From the NCBI GenBank assembly GCA_900754515.1, contig CAAEDD010000034.1:1-11740 (forward strand): a DNA stretch of 11,740 nt, written 5' to 3'. Made by a program: the position numbers and the translations under genes. The stretch is from an uncultured Oscillospiraceae bacterium. Its GTDB lineage: Bacteria > Bacillota > Clostridia > Oscillospirales > Oscillospiraceae. The notes below the pieces were generated by a model. The model saw only the letters and a program-made list of their open reading frames with translations, had not been told where the DNA came from and made no database searches. Within the stretch, counting starts at the first letter, position 1; each line of letters starts with the position of its first letter. This document shows positions 1 through 6,970 of this stretch, piece after piece.

Positions 1-1098
1 ATCGGTCCTGCCATGCAGGGCGGCGAGTTCCCCGATGTCATCCACCTGGCCACCGGCCGTGAAGCCGGGCTCACCGAGCAGTTCATCAAGGATAAGAATA
101 TTGCCGATATCACCGACGTGCTGAGCATGACTGTTCCCGGCGAGGAAGTGACCGTGGCTGACAAGCTGGCCGGCGGCTTCACCGACAACACCATTACCAG
201 CCCCTACGGCGACGGCAAGACTTACCTTGCCCCCATGTTCTACTCCCCCTGCGGCCTGTTCTACAACGCCGGACTCTTTGCTGAAAAGGGCTGGGAAGTT
301 CCCACCACCTGGGATGAGATGTGGGAGCTGGGCGACAAGGCCATGGAAGAGGGCATCTACCTCTTCACCTACCCCACCACCGGTTATTTTGACGCTTTCC
401 TGTACGCTTTGATGTACTCTGTGGGCGGCCCGGAGTTCTTTGATGCAGCCACCCACTACGAAGACGGTATCTGGGACACTGAAGAAGCCCAGCAGTGCTT
501 TGACATAATCGCAAAGCTGGCTACATACACTAACCCAATAACTCCTGCTCAGGCTAACGATCAGGACTTCACTCAGAACCAGCAGCTGGTCCTGGACAAC
601 AAGGCTCTGTTCATGCCTAACGGCACCTGGATAGTGGGCGAGATGGCCGAGGCTCCCAGAGCCGAGGGCTTTGAGTGGGGTATGACCGCTCTGCCCGCCG
701 TGTCTGAGGGCGGAGACCGTTACTCCTACACCTACTTTGAGCAGGCCTGGATCCCTGCCGGCGCCGCCAATATTGACGCTGCCAAGCAGTTTGTTGCCTT
801 CCTGTACTCCGATGTAGCCTGCGATATCTTCGCCTCTGCCGGTGCCATTCAGCCTGTTCTGGGCATAGCCGACGGCTTGGAGGGAGACAACAAGCTCTTC
901 TACTCCATCTATGACGACGGAGCAAAGGCAGCCATGGGCAGCTTTGCCTCCTACACCGCCGTGGCCGGTCTGGGCACCGTCCGCGAGGTGTTCCTGGATC
1001 CCGTGAACTCTCTGGTCAACGGCGAGATGACTGAGGAGCAGTGGATAGAGAACATCAAGACCGCTTCCGCCCAGATGCTGGCCAATATCCAGAGCTGA
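1..1098 (+). CDS. Carbohydrate ABC transporter solute-binding protein (5' partial)
   Basis: The reading frame is open from the first base, so the N-terminus, including the expected lipoprotein signal and its cysteine, lies outside the window; 365 residues are visible before the TGA at 1096-1098. The protein resembles family-1 extracellular sugar-binding proteins: a segment around the internal Met (base 13) of the type GEFPDVIHL, a hinge-region CGLFYNAGLF stretch, the typical PTTWDEMWELGDKA motif, and a C-terminal half rich in aromatic residues. It should bind an oligosaccharide outside the membrane and deliver it to the two permeases encoded downstream. The neighbouring GH112 phosphorylase suggests galacto-N-biose or lacto-N-biose as ligand; this is inferred from context, not from binding residues. 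The nearest annotation style is the N-acetylglucosamine/diacetylchitobiose-binding type. The internal ATG at 13 is not the real start. Codon choice shifts towards ACT/GCT around 490-640. Confidence 0.9.
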   Translation: MGPAMQGGEFPDVIHLATGREAGLTEQFIKDKNIADITDVLSMTVPGEEVTVADKLAGGFTDNTITSPYGDGKTYLAPMFYSPCGLFYNAGLFAEKGWEVPTTWDEMWELGDKAMEEGIYLFTYPTTGYFDAFLYALMYSVGGPEFFDAATHYEDGIWDTEEAQQCFDIIAKLATYTNPITPAQANDQDFTQNQQLVLDNKALFMPNGTWIVGEMAEAPRAEGFEWGMTALPAVSEGGDRYSYTYFEQAWIPAGAANIDAAKQFVAFLYSDVACDIFASAGAIQPVLGIADGLEGDNKLFYSIYDDGAKAAMGSFASYTAVAGLGTVREVFLDPVNSLVNGEMTEEQWIENIKTASAQMLANIQS

Positions 1099-1135
1099 GA
1101 GAAAAGAGAATAGTAATACAGACCGAGCAATTTTG

Positions 1136-1167
1136 GGCGGCGAGCAGGTTTCTGCCCGCCGCCTTTT
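1136..1167 (+). terminator. Attenuator-like hairpin between binding protein and permease genes
   Basis: GGCGGCG (1136-1142) pairs with CGCCGCC (1157-1163), and GCAG (1144-1147) pairs with CTGC (1152-1155), with one A-C mismatch and a GTTT loop. TTTT follows at 1164-1167. The shape fits an intrinsic terminator that is probably partial. In ABC sugar operons such hairpins let the binding protein be made in excess of the permeases. It could also act as an mRNA-stabilising 3' end for the binding-protein message. Confidence 0.75.
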
Positions 1168-1206
1168 ATCGCGACTCTATAAAAGAAACTGGAAAGGAGC
1201 TGTAAT

Positions 1207-2091
1207 ATGCTGAAGAGCAAGGGCCGCAGCCGCTTCATTTTCCTGTGTGTGGCGCCGGCCGTAATATTGTTTACAGTCTTCATGGTGGTGCCCACGCTGA
1301 ACGTGTTTCGCATGTCACTGTTCGAGAGGGGGGCATACTCTCCCACAGAGACCTTTGTGGGCCTGAACAACTTTGAAGTGCTGTTTCAGGATGCCAAATT
1401 CATCCGTTCCATGCAGAACACCATTCTGCTCATAGTAGTGGTCACTATCATAACCTTCTTCTTTGCTCTGACCTTTGCGGCCATACTTACAAGAGAAAAA
1501 ATTAAGGGACAGGACTTTTTCAGAGTCATATTTTACATACCCAACATACTTTCCATAGTGGTCATCTCCGGCATTTTCTCCGCCATCTACAAACCGGAGA
1601 ACGGTATGCTCAACACACTGCTGTCCTTTTTTGCCGGTGAAACGGTACAGGTGCTGTGGAAGGATGCAAAGCTGGTAATGGTCAGCATCATAATAGCTAT
1701 GGTTTGGCAGGCCATAGGCTATTACATGGTCATGTATATGGCCTCCATGTCCGCGGTATCTCTCAGCCTCTATGAGAGCGCCAGCCTGGATGGGGCGGGC
1801 CGCATCACCCAGTTTTTCCAGATAACAATACCCCTTATCTGGACAAACATCCGTACCACCCTCACCTTCTTTATAATCTCCAACATTAATATGGCCTTCC
1901 TGTTTGTCAAGGCCATGACCTCCGGCGGGCCGGGAGGTGCCTCGGAAGTTGCTTTGAGCTTCATGTATAACCAAAAGGACGCAGGCCTCTACGGTTATTC
2001 CATGGCGGCAGGTGTGGTCATCTTCCTGTTCTCCTTTGCCCTGTCCGCACTGGTAAATCGGGCTACCAAGCGTACGCCCCTGGAATACTGA
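1207..2091 (+). CDS. Sugar ABC transporter permease, MalF/UgpA type
   Basis: This 294-residue protein is an inner-membrane permease of the carbohydrate uptake-1 family and has the normal length for that family. Hydrophobic helices are visible near residues 10-32, 70-95, 107-127, 157-180, 210-235 and 260-285. The cytoplasmic EAA loop, which docks the ATPase, is at about 190-211 (E190, D195-G196-A197, then IPL at 208-210). The start is fixed by AAGGAG at 1194-1199, seven bases before the ATG. It lies 108 bp behind the binding-protein gene, after the hairpin at 1136-1167, and 15 bp before its partner permease. Together with that partner it should form the translocation pore for the sugar bound by the upstream protein. 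Substrate is inferred from the neighbouring GH112 gene only. Confidence 0.92.
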   Translation: MLKSKGRSRFIFLCVAPAVILFTVFMVVPTLNVFRMSLFERGAYSPTETFVGLNNFEVLFQDAKFIRSMQNTILLIVVVTIITFFFALTFAAILTREKIKGQDFFRVIFYIPNILSIVVISGIFSAIYKPENGMLNTLLSFFAGETVQVLWKDAKLVMVSIIIAMVWQAIGYYMVMYMASMSAVSLSLYESASLDGAGRITQFFQITIPLIWTNIRTTLTFFIISNINMAFLFVKAMTSGGPGGASEVALSFMYNQKDAGLYGYSMAAGVVIFLFSFALSALVNRATKRTPLEY

Positions 2092-2106
2092 GGAGGTGCA
2101 AGAAAC

Positions 2107-2988
2107 ATGGGAAAAAATCAATCCGCCGAGCGCCTCTATAAAGTATTCATATATTTCGTGCTGATAATGCTGGCCGTGTGCATTATCGTGCCGGTGGCCT
2201 GGGTGTTCCTGGCCTCCATAAAACAAAACAGTGAATTTTACGGCAACCCCTGGGCCTTGCCCCAGGGCATCTATTGGCAAAACTTTGTAGATGCTTGGAA
2301 TGCAGCCAGGATGGGCGAGTACATGATAAACTCCGTAATGGTCACGGCCATGGCCCTGGCCATACTTCTGGTGGTAGCCCTGCCAGCGGCTTACTGCCTG
2401 TCCCGTTTCAAGTTCCGGGGCTGCAAATTCCTGAACACCGCTTTCATGGCAGGACTGTTCATAAACGTCAACTATATTGTGGTACCCATATTCCTGATGC
2501 TCCGGGACGGAGATGTGTGGCTGAAGAAAGTGCTGGGATCAGGCTTCCTGCTCAACAACCTTTTTGTGCTGGCTGTGGTGTATGCGGCGACGGCCCTGCC
2601 CTTTACCATATATCTGCTCAGCGGCTATTTTGCAACGCTGCCTCACGATTTTGAGGAGGCTGCCTATATTGACGGTGCGGGCTACAGCAAGGCCATGACA
2701 AGCATCATATTCCCCATGGCAAAGCCCTCCGTTATAACCATAATCCTCTTCAACTTCCTCTCCTTCTGGAATGAGTACATCATATCCATGACTTTGATGA
2801 GCTCTGCCCAGGCATCCCGGACCCTGCCGGTGGGACTGCTGAATCTGATGCAGGCCCAGCAGTCGGCCGCCCAGTACGGTATGATGTATGCCGGCCTTGT
2901 GATGGTAATGCTGCCCACATTGATACTGTACATATGTGTCCAGAAGAAGCTGACCCAGGGCATGACCGTGGGCGGACTGAAAGGTTAA
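2107..2988 (+). CDS. Sugar ABC transporter permease, MalG/UgpE type
   Basis: This 293-residue protein is the second permease of the importer, with normal family length. Hydrophobic helices occur near residues 13-35, 73-97, 110-132, 150-172, 205-222 and 260-283. The EAA loop is clear at about 183-206 (EEAAYIDGAG, ending with FPMAKP), and the helix after it carries the WNEY motif (221-224) common in MalG relatives. The Shine-Dalgarno AGGAGGTG (2091-2098) overlaps the stop codon of the preceding permease, indicating tight translational coupling in the operon. No ATPase gene follows, so an ATPase encoded elsewhere, as with MsmK-type shared subunits in Firmicutes, is likely. Substrate assignment rests on the GH112 neighbour. 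Confidence 0.92.
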   Translation: MGKNQSAERLYKVFIYFVLIMLAVCIIVPVAWVFLASIKQNSEFYGNPWALPQGIYWQNFVDAWNAARMGEYMINSVMVTAMALAILLVVALPAAYCLSRFKFRGCKFLNTAFMAGLFINVNYIVVPIFLMLRDGDVWLKKVLGSGFLLNNLFVLAVVYAATALPFTIYLLSGYFATLPHDFEEAAYIDGAGYSKAMTSIIFPMAKPSVITIILFNFLSFWNEYIISMTLMSSAQASRTLPVGLLNLMQAQQSAAQYGMMYAGLVMVMLPTLILYICVQKKLTQGMTVGGLKG

Positions 2989-2997
2989 GGTGAAAAA

Positions 2998-3189
2998 ATG
3001 CAGAAATTTTGGAAAGAACATGTGGCTCTGCGCTTGACTTTAATTGCACTTTTCTTCATACTGGGCATTGCACTGGTAATATATGGATGGAAAATGACCG
3101 GAGAACTGTCCGGCCTGGGCATAATGGTAGGCGGAGTAGTGGCGCTGCTGGTGGCTGTGTTTATCTACAATGCACCCTTTGAAGATTAA
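2998..3189 (+). CDS. Small two-helix membrane protein in the phosphorylase operon
   Basis: This 63-residue protein has a basic N-terminus (MQKFWKEHVALR), a hydrophobic helix near residues 12-30, a short GWKMTGELSG turn, a second hydrophobic helix near 38-57, and an acidic tail (APFED). AAGGTG ends six bases before the ATG and overlaps the stop of the MalG-type gene; the phosphorylase follows 14 bp later, so it is surely co-transcribed and probably real. I do not recognise a function with certainty; short membrane proteins of this size do occur in sugar-ABC operons of gut Firmicutes as uncharacterised DUF families. A role as an accessory subunit or assembly factor of the importer is only inference. 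There is no signal-peptide cleavage motif and no enzyme motif. Confidence 0.8.
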   Translation: MQKFWKEHVALRLTLIALFFILGIALVIYGWKMTGELSGLGIMVGGVVALLVAVFIYNAPFED

Positions 3190-3203
3190 CAAGGAGTAGG
3201 CAA

Positions 3204-5369
3204 ATGAGCGAAAGAAAAAGCGTGGGCCGTGTGACCATTCCAACCGATCTGGATGTGGTACCGGAAACTCTGGAAATAATGAAGCGCTGGGGCGCCGACG
3301 CCATCCGGGACTGCGACGGCACAGACTTCCCTAAAGAACTGCAGGGGCAGGACGCAAAAATCTACTCCACCTATTATACTACCCGTAAGGACAACGCCTG
3401 GGCAAAGGCTAATCCCGACGAGGTGCAGCAGTGCTACATAATGACCGGCTTCAATACCGCCTCCGAGGGAGAATTAAAAATCCCACTGATGAAGGGAATA
3501 AGTCCGGACCTGATGCAGGTAAACACCAGGGACGATATCAGGCGCTGGTGGGAGGTCATGGACAGGACCGAGGGCAGCGTCGTCCCTACGGACTGTTGGT
3601 GCTACGATGAAGCCGAGGGCAGTGTGGTGATAGCTCGACCCAAGCCCTTCCATGACTACACCGTGGCTTTCCTGGCTTATCTTATCTGGGATCCTGTGCA
3701 CATGTACAATGCCGTCACCAACAACTGGCAGAATTTCGAACGGCAGATCACCTTTGATGTGCGCCAGCCCAAGACCCACAAATACACCATGGAGCGGCTG
3801 CGCCGTTTCATAGCCGAGCACCCCTATGTGAACGTCATCCGCTATACCACCTTCTTCCACCAGTTCACTCTGGTGTTTGACGAGCTGCGCCGGGAGAAGT
3901 ATGTGGATTGGTACGGCTACTCCGCCTCCGTCTCCCCCTATATCCTTGAGCAGTTTGAGAAGGAAGTTGGCTATAAATTCCGGCCAGAGTACATCGTGGA
4001 TCAGGGCTACTACAATAACCAGTACCGCATACCCAGCAAGGAATACAAGGATTTCCAGGCCTTCCAGCGCCGGGAGGTGGCAAAGCTGGCCAAGGAGATG
4101 GTGGACATTACCCACGAGCTGGGCCGGGAGGCCATGATGTTCCTGGGCGACCACTGGATAGGAACCGAGCCTTTCATGGACGAGTTCAAGTCCATAGGTC
4201 TGGACGCCGTTGTGGGCTCCGTGGGCAACGGCTCCACCCTGCGCCTCATCTCAGATATCCCCGGCGTCAAGTACACCGAGGGACGCTTCCTGCCCTACTT
4301 CTTCCCTGACACCTTCCATGAGGGTGGGGACCCGGTGAAGGAGGCCAAGGAGAACTGGGTCACTGCCCGCCGTGCTATCCTTCGTAAGCCTATAGACCGC
4401 ATAGGCTACGGTGGATACCTGAAGCTGGCCATCCAGTTCCCGGAGTTCATCGACTATGTGGAGAGCGTGTGCAACGAATTCAGAGAACTATATGAGAACA
4501 TCAAAGGCACTACCCCCTATTGCATCAAGACAGTGGCCGTGCTCAACAGCTGGGGCCGGGCCCGCTCCTGGGGCTGCCACATGGTGCATCACGCCCTGTA
4601 TCAGAAGCAGAATTACTCCTACGCCGGAGTTATTGAGGCACTGTCCGGCGCACCATTCGACGTGAAGTTCATCTCTTTTGACGATATCCGCAAAGACCCC
4701 AAGCTGCTGGATGGCATCGACGTGCTCATCAACGTGGGGGACGGGGATACGGCCCACAGCGGCGGTGCCGAGTGGGAGGATGCGGCGGTGTCCTCGACGG
4801 TGAAGGCCTTCGTCCATCGGGGCGGCGGCTTCATCGGAGTGGGCGAACCCTCCGGCCACCAGTACCAGGGCCGCTACCTCCAGCTGGCAAATGTGCTGGG
4901 CGTGGAGAAAGAGACCGGCTTCACCCTGGGCTACGACAAGTATAACTGGGAGCAGCACCCCGACCACTTTATCCTTTCCGACTGCAAAGGAGAGGTGAAT
5001 TTCGGCGAGGGCAAGAAGAGCATCTACGCCCTGGAAGGCACTGAGATACTGGTGCAGCGGGAGAAGGAAGTGCAGATGGCCGTAAACAGCTTTGGCTCCG
5101 GCCGCAGCGTGTACATCTCCGGCCTGCCCTACAGCTTTGAAAACAGCCGTATACTCTACCGGGCCATACTGTGGAGCACCCACGGGGAGGAGCTGCTGCA
5201 CAAGTGGTTCTCTACCAACTATAATGTGGAAGTCCACGCCTTCGTAAAAAACGGTAAGTACTGCGTGGTTAACAACACATATGAGCCCCAGGACACTATC
5301 GTCTATACCGACGGCGGCAGCTTCCCGCTGCACCTGGAGGCCAACGAGATCCGCTGGTACAGCATCTGA
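3204..5369 (+). CDS. lnpA: 1,3-beta-galactosyl-N-acetylhexosamine phosphorylase (GH112)
   Basis: This 721-residue cytoplasmic enzyme should split beta-1,3-galactosyl-N-acetylhexosamines (lacto-N-biose, galacto-N-biose) with phosphate, giving alpha-galactose-1-phosphate plus GlcNAc or GalNAc. The N-terminus (VTIPTDLDVVPETL, then GADAIRDCDGTDFP) is characteristic of GH112. A TIM-barrel domain occupies about residues 1-435 and contains GDHWIGTEP; its Asp316 appears to correspond to the general-acid Asp313 of the Bifidobacterium longum enzyme. About 440-650 is a Rossmann/amidotransferase-like domain (INVGDGDTAHSGGAEWED, then RGGGFIGVGEPSG), and a small C-terminal beta domain ends the protein. Length fits clostridial members. 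AAGGAG at 3191-3196 supports the start. It is the last gene before the terminator at 5381-5416. GH112 also includes a galactosyl-rhamnose phosphorylase, so exact acceptor preference is not settled by reading alone. Leloir genes are not in the window. Confidence 0.93.
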   Translation: MSERKSVGRVTIPTDLDVVPETLEIMKRWGADAIRDCDGTDFPKELQGQDAKIYSTYYTTRKDNAWAKANPDEVQQCYIMTGFNTASEGELKIPLMKGISPDLMQVNTRDDIRRWWEVMDRTEGSVVPTDCWCYDEAEGSVVIARPKPFHDYTVAFLAYLIWDPVHMYNAVTNNWQNFERQITFDVRQPKTHKYTMERLRRFIAEHPYVNVIRYTTFFHQFTLVFDELRREKYVDWYGYSASVSPYILEQFEKEVGYKFRPEYIVDQGYYNNQYRIPSKEYKDFQAFQRREVAKLAKEMVDITHELGREAMMFLGDHWIGTEPFMDEFKSIGLDAVVGSVGNGSTLRLISDIPGVKYTEGRFLPYFFPDTFHEGGDPVKEAKENWVTARRAILRKPIDRIGYGGYLKLAIQFPEFIDYVESVCNEFRELYENIKGTTPYCIKTVAVLNSWGRARSWGCHMVHHALYQKQNYSYAGVIEALSGAPFDVKFISFDDIRKDPKLLDGIDVLINVGDGDTAHSGGAEWEDAAVSSTVKAFVHRGGGFIGVGEPSGHQYQGRYLQLANVLGVEKETGFTLGYDKYNWEQHPDHFILSDCKGEVNFGEGKKSIYALEGTEILVQREKEVQMAVNSFGSGRSVYISGLPYSFENSRILYRAILWSTHGEELLHKWFSTNYNVEVHAFVKNGKYCVVNNTYEPQDTIVYTDGGSFPLHLEANEIRWYSI

Positions 5370-5380
5370 GAATCTGAAAA

Positions 5381-5416
5381 AAATATCGCAGCCGCCCAAA
5401 GACGGCTGCGATATTT
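5381..5416 (+). terminator. Terminator hairpin closing the GH112 operon
   Basis: A perfect 14-bp stem pairs 5381-5394 with 5403-5416 around an 8-base loop (CCCAAAGA), starting 12 bases after the phosphorylase stop. Three T residues end the stem and the tail is AAATTAAATAA, so the U-tract is weak; termination may be partial and allow some transcription into the regulator gene at 5450. On the other strand the flank is T-rich. Confidence 0.75.
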
Positions 5417-5449
5417 AAATTAAATAAGCCCAACAGGTGAGAAAAATAT

Positions 5450-5686
5450 ATGGCAGAACAAAAAATAAAGCAGGATGAAATCAATATTGGCAGGAATATC
5501 CGGGAACTGAGACTAAAAAAAGGCTTGGGCCAGACGGAACTGGTGAGGCTCCTGCAGCTGAGGGGACTGTCAATCACACGGGAGAGTCTGGTAAAAATAG
5601 AGCGGGGGACCCAGAATATCCGGGCGAGCCAGCTGCGGGCCATCAAGGAGGAACTGGGGTGCAGCTATGAACAGCTTTTCATATAA
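5450..5686 (+). CDS. Small XRE-family HTH transcriptional regulator
   Basis: This 78-residue protein is almost entirely a Cro/C1-type helix-turn-helix domain: IGRNIRELRLKKGLGQTELV (from about residue 12), the recognition-helix region LSITRESLVKIERG at about 41-54, and a closing helix ending in YEQLFI. There is no effector domain. AGGTGA at 5435-5440 precedes the ATG by nine bases. The gene starts 80 bp after the GH112 stop, downstream of its terminator, and I see no clear promoter between; it may be expressed by read-through or from a weak promoter. Whether it controls the sugar operon is unknown. The DNA-binding role is clear from the fold; the target is not. Confidence 0.85.
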   Translation: MAEQKIKQDEINIGRNIRELRLKKGLGQTELVRLLQLRGLSITRESLVKIERGTQNIRASQLRAIKEELGCSYEQLFI

Positions 5687-5702
5687 AGTATAAAAACGAA
5701 AA

Positions 5703-5739
5703 ACGAGGCCGCCGGGAACAGAAAGCCCGGCGGCCTCGT
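5703..5739. terminator. Bidirectional intrinsic terminator between convergent genes
   Basis: A perfect 14-bp GC-rich stem pairs 5703-5716 with 5726-5739, with a 9-base loop. It lies between the plus-strand regulator (ends 5686) and the minus-strand DUF1624 gene (ends 5745). On the plus strand the tail is CAGTTTTATAT. On the minus strand it is TTTTCG then a further T run, a stronger U-tract. It should stop both transcripts. Confidence 0.9.
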
Positions 5740-5744
5740 CAGTT

Positions 5745-6497
5745 TTATATAAGCTCAAAAATTATAATGCACACCAGCATGCACAAAGGCTGGTGGAGGA
5801 GATATACTAAAAGGGCCCGGCGACCCAGGGCGCTTAGCAGGGGAACCCTGTGGGTGAAGGGCCGCTGCCAGGCGGGGTGAGCGGAAAAAATACCGTGGAT
5901 AAAATAGCCGCAGAGATAGAGAAAGAACCAGGGAAGAATGGGGAAAAAGTCGCTGGAGCGGAAGCCCTCATAAGGGAAACCCAGGGGCGTCAGCAGCCGG
6001 GTAGTGTAGAGTCTCTCCGGAAGCTTCACCGAAAAAAGCTCACCCAGACCCAGGTATCCGCTGTTCACCTTGAAGAAAAGCAGGAAAAGGAGAAAACTGA
6101 GGCAGAGGCCCAGCCAGGGCTTCAGCCTTTTCAGCAGGGGGTGGAGGGGGATGAGCAGCAGCACGGCGCAGCCGATGAAATTCAGCACCCCGAACCAAAT
6201 GGCCTCCGAGGGCAGGGCGATGAGAGTCACCGCCGTTATCACCAGGCCCCAGAGATTTATGACTATGCCCCGGCGGAGGTTCTTCTTCTGCCCCCAGCTC
6301 CAGACAAAGCCAGAGATGAGGATGAAGCTCCAGCAGATGCTCTGCTGCCATATGTGGACGGCGGGTATGCGGTACCAGTCCGGATTTATTCCATAGACCA
6401 CTTCCACGTCGTACATGAAATGATAGGCCACCATACTCAGCACCGTGAAGCCCCGGAGGGCGTCGATGCTATGGAGGCGCAGGCTTTTGTTTTCCAT
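5745..6497 (-). CDS. DUF1624 / heparan-alpha-glucosaminide N-acetyltransferase-like membrane protein
   Basis: This 250-residue multi-spanning membrane protein begins with HSIDALRGFTVLSMVAYHF (residues 9-27), the DALRG plus membrane-histidine signature of DUF1624 / HGSNAT-catalytic proteins, which are related to acyltransferase-3 membrane enzymes. About seven hydrophobic helices are visible: near 14-30, 50-68, 77-95, 100-120, 128-145, 185-205 and 227-249. The C-terminal segment carries LVYLLHQPLC, also typical of the family. The likely role is moving an acyl group, perhaps acetyl, onto a glycan across the membrane, but bacterial members are mostly uncharacterised and the substrate is unknown. 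AGGAG (complement of 6504-6508) supports the ATG at 6497. It is a single-gene unit, convergent with the small XRE gene and sharing its terminator. Confidence 0.85.
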   Translation of the reverse strand: MENKSLRLHSIDALRGFTVLSMVAYHFMYDVEVVYGINPDWYRIPAVHIWQQSICWSFILISGFVWSWGQKKNLRRGIVINLWGLVITAVTLIALPSEAIWFGVLNFIGCAVLLLIPLHPLLKRLKPWLGLCLSFLLFLLFFKVNSGYLGLGELFSVKLPERLYTTRLLTPLGFPYEGFRSSDFFPILPWFFLYLCGYFIHGIFSAHPAWQRPFTHRVPLLSALGRRALLVYLLHQPLCMLVCIIIFELI

Positions 6498-6524
6498 AAC
6501 TTGCTCCTGATAAGATATGCTTAT

Positions 6525-6552
6525 ATTTTACGCCAAAGGAGAAAAAAGGCAA
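6525..6552 (-). promoter_or_regulatory. Possible sigma-A promoter for the DUF1624 gene
   Basis: On the minus strand, TTGCCT (complement of 6547-6552) and TAAAAT (complement of 6525-6530) are separated by 16 bases. The -10 box is about 28 bases upstream of the ATG. The boxes are moderate matches only, and other AT-rich -10 choices exist nearby. Confidence 0.35.
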
Positions 6553-6604
6553 GAGAAAAAGCCGCGGCATGAGGTTCTAACTACAGCCAAAACAAATATG
6601 TTTA

Positions 6605-6895
6605 TCACTTGACGCTGCGATATATAGCCACTATTTCATTAAATAAATCCACAGGATCCTCTTCCAAGGCATCTGCGAGCATAATTAATTTCTCAATACT
6701 TATCCAATTTTTCCCGTGCTCTAAGTTATATAGGTGGCGAAGTGAAATCCAATCTTCAGACCCAAAAAGTTCGGCACTTCGATTATAGATAAACTGTTCG
6801 CGACTTCGGTACTGTTTCCCTAAAGATTTTCGCTTTTGCTCAAAAAGCTTTCCTATTTTTGCGAGAGCCTCACTTTGAATAATTTTTTCAGGCAT
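6605..6895 (-). CDS. XRE-like HTH regulator, divergent from the AIPR gene
   Basis: This 96-residue protein has an N-terminal charged helix (to about residue 30) and then an HTH-like region: SREQFIYNRSAELFG, followed by WISLRHLYNLEHGKNWISIEKL and LADALEEDPVDLF, which matches the second half of Cro/C1 domains. The first helices are longer than in standard XRE proteins. GGAG (complement of 6902-6905), six bases upstream, supports the ATG at 6895. Base composition is clearly richer in AT than the DUF1624 and clpB genes on either side. The gene diverges from the AIPR gene over a 110-bp region with a perfect palindrome just ahead of its Shine-Dalgarno, so autorepression plus control of the AIPR gene is the natural inference. 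Only a weak AT hairpin follows its stop. Confidence 0.75.
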   Translation of the reverse strand: MPEKIIQSEALAKIGKLFEQKRKSLGKQYRSREQFIYNRSAELFGSEDWISLRHLYNLEHGKNWISIEKLIMLADALEEDPVDLFNEIVAIYRSVK

Positions 6896-6908
6896 ATTCT
6901 ACTCCATT

Positions 6909-6924
6909 ATGCACCATGGTGCAT
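6909..6924. promoter_or_regulatory. Perfect 16-bp palindrome, candidate operator
   Basis: ATGCACCATGGTGCAT is its own reverse complement. It lies between the minus-strand regulator's Shine-Dalgarno and the -35 box (6924-6929) of the promoter driving the AIPR gene, touching that box by one base. A dimer of the HTH protein bound here could block the AIPR promoter and early transcription of its own gene. The assignment of the binding protein is inferred. Confidence 0.65.
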
Positions 6925-6951
6925 TGAAAAATGTGATTACTATGATATACT
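6924..6951 (+). promoter_or_regulatory. Sigma-A promoter for the AIPR gene
   Basis: TTGAAA (6924-6929) and TATACT (6946-6951) are separated by 16 bases and point towards the AIPR gene. Transcription should start near 6958, giving a leader of about 48 bases with a strong AAGGAGG. The -35 abuts the palindrome and the -10 overlaps that of the divergent promoter. Confidence 0.65.
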
Positions 6952-6970
6952 AAGATCACTCTCAGGGCAA
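6942..6970 (-). promoter_or_regulatory. Sigma-A promoter for the divergent HTH regulator
   Basis: On the minus strand, TTGCCC (complement of 6965-6970) and TATCAT (complement of 6942-6947) are separated by 17 bases. Its -10 shares two bases (6946-6947) with the AIPR -10, so polymerase can hardly occupy both at once. The resulting transcript would carry the palindrome in its 5' leader. Confidence 0.6.

Noticed and set aside
1315..2280. 321-codon open frame antisense to the permease genes
   Set aside because: It is a shadow of two real permease genes, has histidine- and glycine-rich low-complexity composition and no ribosome site.
4571..4579. ATGGTGCAT half-palindrome inside the GH112 gene, matching part of the 6909-6924 palindrome
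   Set aside because: A nine-base match inside conserved coding sequence without its symmetric partner is expected by chance.
4488..5399. 303-codon open frame antisense to the GH112 gene
   Set aside because: It mirrors the phosphorylase codons, matches no family I know, and begins in the terminator hairpin of the sense operon.
5850..6572. 240-codon plus-strand frame over the DUF1624 gene
   Set aside because: The opposite strand encodes a clear membrane protein with family motifs; this frame is charged low-complexity sequence.
6590..6603. Short hairpin after the minus-strand HTH gene
   Set aside because: Only five AT-rich pairs (AAACA with TGTTT) and no proper U-tract; too weak to call a terminator.
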